Assembly: GCF_047607725.1 (NCBI RefSeq)
Contig: NZ_JBLKSS010000174.1
Span: forward strand, 1 to 8,262
Reading direction: 5' to 3'
DNA from: JBLKSS01 sp047607725
Lineage (GTDB): Bacteria > Pseudomonadota > Gammaproteobacteria > Enterobacterales > Enterobacteriaceae
DNA: 8,262 nt
Position 1 is the first letter of the stretch. Every line of letters starts with the position of its first letter. Below are positions 1 through 5,263 of the stretch, one piece after another. Below the pieces are notes generated by a model. It was not told the DNA's origin. It saw nothing but the letters and a program-made list of their open reading frames with translations, and did not search any database. A program made the translations under genes and the position numbers.

Positions 1-2
1 AC

Positions 3-206
3 GTTTACTTAGACCCAAATATCGAGGTGAACTCAACGATTTCCATCTATACGGATGGATCAAAGAATGGGCAAGGGACAGGTGTGGGGGTGTTCTCCGC
101 AGACCTGGACCTCAAATATTACTGTGCACTAGGCAAATATATATCACAAACTTCAGAACCACTAATTTCATATCACTCAAACCAGGATGGAAATAAAAGT
201 TATTAA
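3..206 (+). mobile_element. Fragment of insect-type non-LTR retrotransposon RNase H domain
   Basis: An open frame runs from position 3 to a TAA at 204-206. Residues from about position 45 read IYTDGSK, then GTGVGVFSADL, then ALGKY. This is the start of the RNase H domain in Jockey/R1-like non-LTR retrotransposons of insects, where IYTDGSK carries the first catalytic aspartate (codon 54-56). In those elements LGKY is normally followed by a TVFQAE-type segment with the catalytic glutamate. Here it is followed by unrelated residues (ISQTSEPLIS), so homology stops near position 140 and the domain is truncated. No start codon is visible and the frame is open to the left edge. Base composition and codon use are AT-rich and unlike the bacterial genes. 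Bacterial RNase HI is a weaker alternative because the spacing and the LGKY ending fit retroelements better. The family call is from motif recognition, not a search. Confidence 0.68.
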
Positions 207-306
207 AATCAATACAATGTGAAAATGCAATGAGCATAAGCGTGTAACGTAGGTTTACTGTCTGATACAACAAACCCACCAATAATTCAAGACGTCCTCC
301 ACGGGG
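142..306. other. AT-rich sequence of unknown origin between retroelement fragment and bacterial DNA
   Basis: This stretch has no convincing coding frame beyond the tail of the preceding one. It is visibly AT-rich up to about 290, in contrast to the GC-rich bacterial genes to its right. I see no tRNA, terminator or clear repeat. It could be more host-type DNA, degraded insertion-sequence interior, or both. The composition change to bacterial DNA falls between about 285 and 313. Confidence 0.4.
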
Positions 307-313
307 CGCTTAC
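299..313 (-). mobile_element. Possible IS66-family terminus interrupting the hydrolase gene
   Basis: Read on the minus strand, hydrolase coding sequence ends after GAGCTGGA and is followed at 313 by GTAAGCGCCCCG. IS66-family elements begin with GTAA, often GTAAGCG. The definite IS66 end at 8036 in this window also begins GTAAGCG. Past those seven bases the two ends differ, so this would be a different member. Only the tip can be seen, and seven shared bases is modest evidence. Confidence 0.33.
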
Positions 314-1149
314 TCCAGCTCCGCCGTCTGTATCAGCGTCGGCGGCAATCCCCGTAGTTTTTCGGTGCCGGCGCGCAGCGGCGAAGCGTAGGCTTCCTGA
401 CGCTGTTTACTTTCGGGCGCATAGACCTGCCAGAACCATTTCATCATATTGCGGGTCAGGAAATGGCCGCTCTGATAAGTCTGATACGAGGGCATATCGA
501 AATTGGCGTCGGTGACCGGCCAGAGCTACGCCTTGAAACGGATGTGCGGCGCGCCCTTCTCCTTTGCCATCATCGCCACCACCGTCGCCATATTACCGCC
601 GGCGCTGTTGCCGACGACCGCCAGACGCGCACCGTCCACTCCAATATCGCCGCCGTGTTCCGCCACCCAGCACGTTGCGGCATAGGCCTGATTAACGGCC
701 ACGGGGTAGTGTGCTTCCGGTGACGGACTATAGTTGACGAACACCGCCGCGGCGCCGGACGCATTGACCAAATCCCACACCAGCCGCTCATGGGTGGGAA
801 AATCTCCCAGGATCCAACCGCCGCCGTGAAAGAACATAAGTACCGGCAAGGGCTTGTCGCCGGCCCCGTCAGGTTTGACAATGTTCAGCGTGAGCGGCTT
901 GCCGTCCACCTGGATGGTCTGCTCGCTGACCTCGGCCGGCGGCAATTTGGCCCCGGCCTGGGCATCGCTCAGTACCTTACGCGTTTCAGGTACCGGCAGC
1001 TGTTCAATAGGTTTGCCGCCGGCGCGGCTAAGTACGGTTAAAAACGCCTGCACTTGACTCTGTGCCGGCGCGGGCTGCGCGGCGGTGGCGGCGTTAATGC
1101 CTAAGGCCAGCAGCGAAGCGGAAAACAGGATGCTAATCGGTTTTGTCAT
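310..1149 (-). pseudogene. Secreted alpha/beta-hydrolase (HSL/esterase family), broken by amber codon and 3' truncation
   Basis: This encodes a carboxylesterase-like alpha/beta hydrolase of the hormone-sensitive lipase group, probably exported. Residues 1-23 form a signal peptide (MTKPISILFSASLLALG..., cleavage near ATA-AQ). The oxyanion-hole motif HGGGW is at 108-112 and the nucleophile motif GNSAGGN at 180-186 (Ser182). An in-frame TAG at 526-528 replaces codon 208. The same frame continues as LWPVTDANFD and on to PTLIQTAELE, so this is a nonsense mutation and not a frameshift. The frame then stops at 310-312, exactly where the family has AELD followed by the catalytic Asp region. The C-terminal part with the catalytic His is absent, leaving 279 codons of an expected 330 or more. 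The ATG at 1147-1149 is preceded by AAAGGAG seven bases upstream. Two palindromes lie upstream. The product must be inactive as it stands. The natural substrate is unknown. Confidence 0.85.
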
Positions 1150-1204
1150 TTCAATTCTCCTTTCTGACGTTGGTGTTGCGGGGTGATAAAGGTTACGAAT
1201 AATA

Positions 1205-1235
1205 AAATATCTAGCTATTAAATAGTTAGATATTT
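1205..1235. promoter_or_regulatory. Palindromic operator candidate upstream of hydrolase
   Basis: This is an inverted repeat with 15-base arms (1205-1219 and 1221-1235) around a central A, with one mismatch between arms. It begins AAATATCTAGCTATT and is very AT-rich. It lies 55-85 bases upstream of the hydrolase start, where a promoter would be. The size and symmetry fit a dimeric MarR- or TetR-type repressor site. No regulator gene is present in the window. Confidence 0.5.
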
Positions 1236-1318
1236 ATGTGTCGACATTGGTTTCAGCGTCCCGAGCAGCATTACCTAGACGGATAGGCTACTTTTGATGC
1301 AAGACTAGTATAATGAGC

Positions 1319-1342
1319 AATTAAATAGCAGGATATTTAATT
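1319..1342. promoter_or_regulatory. Second related palindromic operator candidate
   Basis: Nine-base arms AATTAAATA and TATTTAATT match perfectly around a six-base centre. Bases 1320-1339 match bases 1217-1236 at 17 of 20 positions, so the two sites look like copies of one binding sequence. A TATAAT box at 1309-1314 lies just before it on the plus strand, with no good -35 element. The site could control a rightward gene whose remnant may be at 1358. Confidence 0.45.
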
Positions 1343-1357
1343 ACTTTTTCCTATGAA

Positions 1358-1547
1358 ATGAAGCTTCACCATATCGGCGTCTTGACCAGCGAAAGGGGAA
1401 CGGGGCACAGCGCCGCGCCGTTTGCGGCGGCCAACTTTAACCTGAATGCACGGGCGTATTAGCAGCGTGCCTTTGACAGCGGCGCGACAGGCCATGCGGC
1501 GACGGGCGTTGATAAAGACGACAGTAAGGCAAATGAAGAAGGGAAAG
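1358..1547 (+). pseudogene. Doubtful remnant of a small unrecognised gene
   Basis: An ATG at 1358 opens a frame reading MKLHHIGVLTSERGTGHSA and ending at TAG (1460-1462) after 34 codons. The frame then stays open up to the tRNA-Lys gene. It follows a TATAAT box and a palindrome, a position where a divergent gene partner of the hydrolase would be expected. I recognise no family. MKLHHIG is seen at the start of some vicinal-oxygen-chelate proteins, but the rest does not continue that way. It may be a decayed gene or chance. No clear ribosome binding site is seen. Confidence 0.25.
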
Positions 1548-1623
1548 TGGTGGGTCGTGCAGGATTCGAACCTGCGACCAATTGATTAAAAGTCAACTGC
1601 TCTACCAACTGAGCTAACGACCC
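1548..1623 (-). tRNA. lysV: tRNA-Lys (anticodon UUU)
   Basis: This 76-base gene includes an encoded CCA end (1548-1550) and is essentially identical to the enterobacterial tRNA-Lys(UUU) as I remember it. The acceptor stem starts GGGTCGT. The D loop reads AGCTCAGTTGGTAGAG, and the anticodon TTT lies at 1588-1590. The T arm contains GGTTCGAATCC. It lies 18 bases downstream of tRNA-Val and is almost certainly cotranscribed with it. In E. coli the same order is found in the valU-valX-valY-lysV operon next to gltX. Confidence 0.97.
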
Positions 1624-1641
1624 ACTTAAAGACGTCAGAAT

Positions 1642-1717
1642 TGGTGGGTGATGACGGGATCGAACCGCCGACCCCCTCCTTGTAAGGGAGGTGCTCTCCC
1701 AGCTGAGCTAATCACCC
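1642..1717 (-). tRNA. valU: tRNA-Val (anticodon UAC)
   Basis: This 76-base gene has an encoded CCA (1642-1644), acceptor stem GGGTGAT, anticodon TAC at 1682-1684, and T arm GGTTCGATCCC. It is the first gene of the minus-strand tRNA unit, with tRNA-Lys following. E. coli has three valine tRNA genes here, while this window has one. Its 5' end lies about 17 bases after the -10 box of a strong promoter. Confidence 0.97.
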
Positions 1718-1734
1718 CCGCTGTGTGGAGTCGC

Positions 1735-1762
1735 ATTATAGGGAACCGCCGTAATGAGTCAA
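1735..1762 (-). promoter_or_regulatory. Strong stable-RNA promoter for tRNA-Val/tRNA-Lys
   Basis: On the minus strand, TTGACT (1757-1762) and TATAAT (1735-1740) are separated by 16 bases. A GCGAC discriminator follows and an A/T-rich run (AAAAATCG) precedes the -35 box. This is the pattern of sigma-70 promoters for tRNA and rRNA genes, where a GC-rich discriminator goes with stringent control. Transcription would start near 1728. Confidence 0.85.
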
Positions 1763-1807
1763 CGATTTTTCCAGTGAATTTGCGTGTTCGTATTAAATTT
1801 AGCCATC

Positions 1808-1848
1808 CCGGGCGGTTTTGCGCCGGGCTGAGTGAAAAAACCGCCCGG
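1808..1848. repeat. Perfect 12-base inverted repeat in the tRNA/gltX divergent region
   Basis: CCGGGCGGTTTT (1808-1819) and AAAACCGCCCGG (1837-1848) are perfect inverse copies around a 17-base centre. No T run follows on either strand, so it is not a standard terminator. It lies between the divergent tRNA and gltX promoters, just before the proposed gltX -35 box. Its role is unknown. Confidence 0.7.
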
Positions 1849-1861
1849 ATAAGGACAGGCG

Positions 1862-1889
1862 TTGAGGATTCGGCCCTAAGTGGTAGACT
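1862..1889 (+). promoter_or_regulatory. Candidate gltX promoter
   Basis: TTGAGG (1862-1867) and TAGACT (1884-1889) are 16 bases apart, giving a start near 1896 and a leader of about 68 bases before the gltX ATG. Both boxes differ from consensus at two positions. This is the best match I see in the gap. Confidence 0.45.
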
Positions 1890-1963
1890 ATTTCCCACTT
1901 TTTATTATGGGCCGGAAGCGCCGTTTCGGCTCTTCGCCATGCGTAATGAAGGCAATGTAGCTG

Positions 1964-3373
1964 ATGAAAATTAAAACTCGTTTTGCGCCCAGCCCCACGG
2001 GCTATTTGCATGTTGGTGGTGCGCGTACCGCGCTCTATTCGTGGCTGTTCGCCCGCAATCTGGGCGGCGAATTCGTGCTGCGCATTGAGGACACCGATCT
2101 TGAGCGCTCAGCGCAGCCGGCAATTGAGGCCATTATGGACGGTATGAACTGGCTCAACCTGGACTGGAACGAAGGCCCCTATTTTCAGACTAAACGATTC
2201 GACCGTTACAACACGGTCATTGACGACATGCTGTCCCATGGCACCGTTTATAAATGCTATTGCTCCAAAGAGCGGCTGGAGACGTTGCGTGAAGCGCAGA
2301 TGGCCCGCAGCGAGAAACCGCGTTACGACGGACGCTGCCGCGACAGCCACCATCATCACGCCGCTGATGAACCCTGCGTGGTGCGTTTTAGCAATCCGCA
2401 GGACGGCTCGGTGGTCTTTAACGATCTTATCCGCGGGCCTATCGAGTTCAGCAACCAGGAGCTGGATGATCTGATAATCCGCCGCACCGACGGATCGCCC
2501 ACCTATAATTTCTGCGTGGTGGTGGACGATTACGATATGGCGATAACCCACGTCATCCGCGGTGAGGACCATATCAATAATACGCCGCGGCAGATCAATA
2601 TCCTGAAGGCCCTGGGCGCGCCGGTGCCGGATTATGCCCATGTCTCGATGATCCTGGGCGATGACGGCAAGAAGCTTTCCAAACGCCACGGCGCGGTGGG
2701 GGTCATGCAATACCGCGATGACGGTTTTCTGCCGGAAGCGCTGCTGAACTATCTGGTGCGCCTGGGGTGGTCCCATGGCGATCAGGAAATTTTCAGCGTC
2801 GACGAAATGAAGCGGTTATTTAGCCTTGGCGCGGTAAGCAAATCCACCAGCGCGTTCAACACCGAAAAACTGCTGTGGCTTAATCACCATTACATTAATC
2901 ATCTCCCGGCCGACTACGTTGCAACGCATCTGGTCTGGCATATTGAGCAGCAGGGAATCGATACCCGTACCGGGCCCCAATTGGCGGAGCTGGTGAAACT
3001 GCTGGGCGAGCGCTGCAAAACTCTGAAGGAGATGGCGGCCAGCTGCCGCTATTTCTACGAAGATTTCAGCGAATTTGATGTCGACGCGGCCAAGAAGCAT
3101 TTGCGTCCGGTGGCGGCCCCGGCGCTGCAGGCGGTGCGCGCCAAGCTGGCGGCGTTCGACGAATGGACGCCGGCCTCGGTGCATGCGGCCATTGAACAAA
3201 CGGCCGAGGAACTGCAGGTGGGCATGGGCAAAGTCGGTATGCCGCTGCGCGTTGCGGTAACCGGCGCCGGCCAGTCCCCGGCCCTTGATGTCACCGTGCA
3301 TGCGATAGGCCAGTCGCGGTCTCTGGCGCGCATCGATTTGGCGCTGAACTTTATCGCCCAGCGGGCGCAATAA
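1964..3373 (+). CDS. gltX: Glutamate--tRNA ligase
   Basis: This class I aminoacyl-tRNA synthetase charges tRNA-Glu with glutamate using ATP in the cytosol. It has 469 residues, against 471 in E. coli, and aligns along its whole length from memory. The HIGH-type motif lies in PSPTGYLHVGG (residues 9-19). The KLSKR loop is at 237-241. The zinc-region cysteines C98, C100 and C125 are kept, but E. coli His127, reported as a zinc ligand, is Asp here with His129 nearby. The C-terminal anticodon-binding part is complete and ends at TAA. The ATG at 1964 matches the E. coli start. A weak AAGG sits 11 bases upstream. It is divergent from the tRNA unit, as in E. coli, and intact with no internal stops, so it appears to be under selection. 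Confidence 0.98.
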   Translation: MKIKTRFAPSPTGYLHVGGARTALYSWLFARNLGGEFVLRIEDTDLERSAQPAIEAIMDGMNWLNLDWNEGPYFQTKRFDRYNTVIDDMLSHGTVYKCYCSKERLETLREAQMARSEKPRYDGRCRDSHHHHAADEPCVVRFSNPQDGSVVFNDLIRGPIEFSNQELDDLIIRRTDGSPTYNFCVVVDDYDMAITHVIRGEDHINNTPRQINILKALGAPVPDYAHVSMILGDDGKKLSKRHGAVGVMQYRDDGFLPEALLNYLVRLGWSHGDQEIFSVDEMKRLFSLGAVSKSTSAFNTEKLLWLNHHYINHLPADYVATHLVWHIEQQGIDTRTGPQLAELVKLLGERCKTLKEMAASCRYFYEDFSEFDVDAAKKHLRPVAAPALQAVRAKLAAFDEWTPASVHAAIEQTAEELQVGMGKVGMPLRVAVTGAGQSPALDVTVHAIGQSRSLARIDLALNFIAQRAQ

Positions 3374-3378
3374 AGGGC

Positions 3379-3405
3379 CCGTCAGCGCTGATTTGACGGC
3401 TTTTT
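3379..3405 (+). terminator. Probable gltX terminator
   Basis: CCGTCA (3379-3384) pairs with TGACGG (3394-3399) around a nine-base loop and is followed by CTTTTT. It starts six bases after the gltX stop codon, and the tRNA-Ala promoter follows. Confidence 0.65.
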
Positions 3406-3436
3406 CAACGTTTGACCCGTTTGGCGAATTTAGCCG

Positions 3437-3465
3437 TTGACAGAGTTTGTTGGAATTCATATCAT
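3437..3465 (+). promoter_or_regulatory. Promoter of tRNA-Ala
   Basis: A consensus TTGACA (3437-3442) is followed after 17 bases by TATCAT (3460-3465) and a GCGCCCC discriminator, typical of stringently controlled stable-RNA promoters. The start would be near 3472, about 28 bases before the mature tRNA. Confidence 0.85.
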
Positions 3466-3499
3466 GCGCCCCGTCCACCAGAGACGACATCATGTGTAC

Positions 3500-3575
<76 letters not shown>

Positions 3576-3577
3576 AT

Positions 3578-3606
3578 AAAAAAAACCGGCTAAGGCCGGT
3601 TTTTTT
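3578..3606 (+). terminator. Rho-independent terminator after tRNA-Ala
   Basis: ACCGGC (3585-3590) and GCCGGT (3595-3600) form a hairpin with a TAAG loop. A run of A's lies before it and T's after it, starting three bases past the tRNA CCA. The A and T tracts make it usable in both directions, so it could also stop leftward readthrough from nupC. Confidence 0.9.
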
Positions 3607-3632
3607 ACGTCTGTACAGGGCGAATGCATGGG

Positions 3633-3659
3633 AAAAACGGGCCAGCCTGGCTGTCCCGT
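3633..3659 (-). terminator. Terminator of nupC
   Basis: On the minus strand, ACGGGACAGCC and GGCTGGCCCGT form a stem with one mismatch, followed by TTTTT. It lies about 45 bases past the nupC stop codon. Confidence 0.75.
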
Positions 3660-3703
3660 CCCGACCCTCAGGCCGGAGAGCATGTAATGCGGCAGGCGCG
3701 GCG

Positions 3704-4888
3704 TTAAATCACCAGGCCGGCGATGGCGGCCGACAGCACGCTGACCAGCGTGGAGCCATAGACCAGTTTCAGGCCGTAGCGGGAGACCACGTTGCCCTGA
3801 TGCTCGTTCAGGCCATTGATTGCACCGGCGACAATGCCTATCGAAGAAAAGTTGGCAAACGAAACCAAGAACACCGAAAGAATTCCCACCGAGCGTGGCG
3901 ATAATTCCCCGGCGACTTTCTGCAAATCGATCATGGCCACGAATTCATTCGACACCAATTTGGTGGCCATTATGCTGCCCACCTGAAGCGCTTCGTGCGC
4001 GGGCACGCCCATCACCCAGGCAAACGGGAAGAAAATATAACCGAGGATGTCCTGGAAGCTTATGCCGAACAACAGACTAAACAGCGCGTTAACGGCGGAG
4101 ATCAGCGCGATAAACCCGATAAGCATCGCCGCGACGATAATCGCCACTTTAAAACCGGCGAGAATATACTCGCCCAGCATTTCAAAGAAACTTTGTCCTT
4201 CATGCAGATGGCTCATTTGCAAATCTTCATCTTTCTCTACCCGGTAGGGATTGAGCAAAGACAGAACGATAAAGGTGCTAAACATATTCAGCACCAGCGC
4301 CGCCACGACATATTTGGGCGCCAGCATGGTCATATAAGCGCCGACGATGGACATGGACACCGTCGACATCGCCGTGGCGGCCATGGTGTACATGCGCCGT
4401 TCGGACATTTTGTCGAGGATATCCTTATAGGCGATAAAGTTTTCCGACTGGCCGAGGATCAGTGAACTCACTGCGTTGAACGATTCCAGTTTGCCCATGC
4501 CGTTAATCTTCGACAGCACGGTACCGATGATGCGGATAACGAAGGGCAGCACGCGGATATGCTGCAGGATGCCGATAAGCGCCGAGATGAATACAATCGG
4601 GCAAAGGACGTTCAGGAAGAAGAACGCCAGGCCCTGTTTATTCATATTGCCGAACACGAAACCGGTACCTTCGGCGGCAAAACCCAGCAATTTATCGAAC
4701 AGGGTGGAGAAGCACTGCACGAAGCCCAGACCAATTTGGGAATTGAGGAAAAAGTAGGCGAGTAAAATTTCAATCGCCAGCAGCTGGATAATAAAACGCA
4801 CGCGAATGCTTTTACGATCGCGGCTAACCAACATTGCCAGGATCGCCACTACGGCGAGTGCCAGGACAAAGTGCAAAATGCGGGACAT
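3704..4888 (-). CDS. nupC: Nucleoside:proton symporter NupC (CNT family)
   Basis: This inner-membrane transporter brings nucleosides (in E. coli pyrimidine nucleosides and adenosine) into the cell with protons. It has 394 residues against 400 in E. coli. The sequence is a series of hydrophobic segments with the CNT motifs GQSENF (147-152), NEFVAM (314-319) and SFANFSSIG (343-351). The length difference comes mainly from a shorter segment after NALF near residue 270, in a region that varies among relatives. The frame is intact. The ATG at 4886-4888 has GGAG five bases upstream. It diverges from mntH, as in E. coli. In E. coli nupC is controlled by CRP and CytR, but I could not place clear sites for them here. 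Nucleoside uptake fits life inside a host. Confidence 0.96.
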   Translation of the reverse strand: MSRILHFVLALAVVAILAMLVSRDRKSIRVRFIIQLLAIEILLAYFFLNSQIGLGFVQCFSTLFDKLLGFAAEGTGFVFGNMNKQGLAFFFLNVLCPIVFISALIGILQHIRVLPFVIRIIGTVLSKINGMGKLESFNAVSSLILGQSENFIAYKDILDKMSERRMYTMAATAMSTVSMSIVGAYMTMLAPKYVVAALVLNMFSTFIVLSLLNPYRVEKDEDLQMSHLHEGQSFFEMLGEYILAGFKVAIIVAAMLIGFIALISAVNALFSLLFGISFQDILGYIFFPFAWVMGVPAHEALQVGSIMATKLVSNEFVAMIDLQKVAGELSPRSVGILSVFLVSFANFSSIGIVAGAINGLNEHQGNVVSRYGLKLVYGSTLVSVLSAAIAGLVI

Positions 4889-5075
4889 AGTTGCTCCAAA
4901 AATGAGGCAGGCAGAATTCGCCGCTCATTCTATGTAACTGGGCAGATAAAAACGAGTTATAAGTTGCAAATATAGCAAAATCCTCTTTCTTTCCTGCGCG
5001 GCTATCCTCCACACTCGAAATTTTATGCATTTTGTTAATTATTAGGATCGAAAGGTTAAGATCTATGCTAGGCTG

Positions 5076-5098
5076 AAACATAGCCTATGCTATACTTT
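5076..5098. promoter_or_regulatory. MntR-type manganese operator
   Basis: AACATAGCCTATGCTATACT closely resembles the mntH operator of E. coli and Salmonella, an AACATAGC half facing a GCTAT half. It overlaps the TATACT (5091-5096) that could be the mntH -10 box, so Mn-bound MntR would block transcription. A second CTATGCTA copy lies just upstream at 5063-5070. The mntR gene is not in the window. Confidence 0.7.
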
Positions 5099-5204
5099 TA
5101 GCGTCAAGGTGAAACGACGTTAAGCCCGGGCCGTCCGACCGTGGGACGTGCTGTGCATTAATGGCTGCTATCGCAGAGATAAGCAGAATCGCTATAAATG
5201 CATT

Positions 5205-5219
5205 TGATAATCATTATCA
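5205..5219. promoter_or_regulatory. Fur box upstream of mntH
   Basis: TGATAATCATTATCA is a perfect 7-1-7 inverted repeat, matching the core of the ferric uptake regulator consensus. It is 45 bases before the mntH ATG and just after a TATAAA box (5193-5198), so it may control a second, closer mntH promoter. Fur control of mntH is known in E. coli and Salmonella. Confidence 0.8.
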
Positions 5220-5263
5220 TTTGTATATTCTCATAAACATATTAGTTGATAAGGGTTATTGCT

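Larger units (their letters stand above)
4889..5263. promoter_or_regulatory. Divergent nupC/mntH control region
   Basis: This 375-base gap holds no convincing gene. The nupC half (about 4900-5050) is AT-rich with possible -10 boxes but no promoter I can fix. The mntH half carries the MntR-like box and a TATACT box at 5091-5096, then about 100 bases of leader. That leader ends in a TATAAA box (5193-5198), the Fur box and the mntH ribosome binding site. I looked for a yybP-ykoY manganese riboswitch in the leader and did not recognise one. Confidence 0.6.

Noticed and set aside
1870..1903. AAGTGG...CCACTT followed by TTTTTATT before gltX as a terminator or attenuator
   Set aside because: The stem is only six bases with a ten-base loop, and it overlaps the better-supported gltX promoter. 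No upstream gene needs it.
2108..2776. Long minus-strand open frame opposite gltX, and similar ones opposite nupC and mntH
   Set aside because: They lie fully antisense to conserved genes, have no recognisable family, and are expected from GC-rich third positions.
5101..5204. Manganese riboswitch (yybP-ykoY) in the mntH leader
   Set aside because: I could not find the conserved loops or paired arms of that class. The leader length alone is not evidence.
5246..5263. TTG at 5246 as the mntH start
   Set aside because: It has no ribosome binding site at a proper distance. ATG 5264 has one and gives exactly the E. coli protein length.
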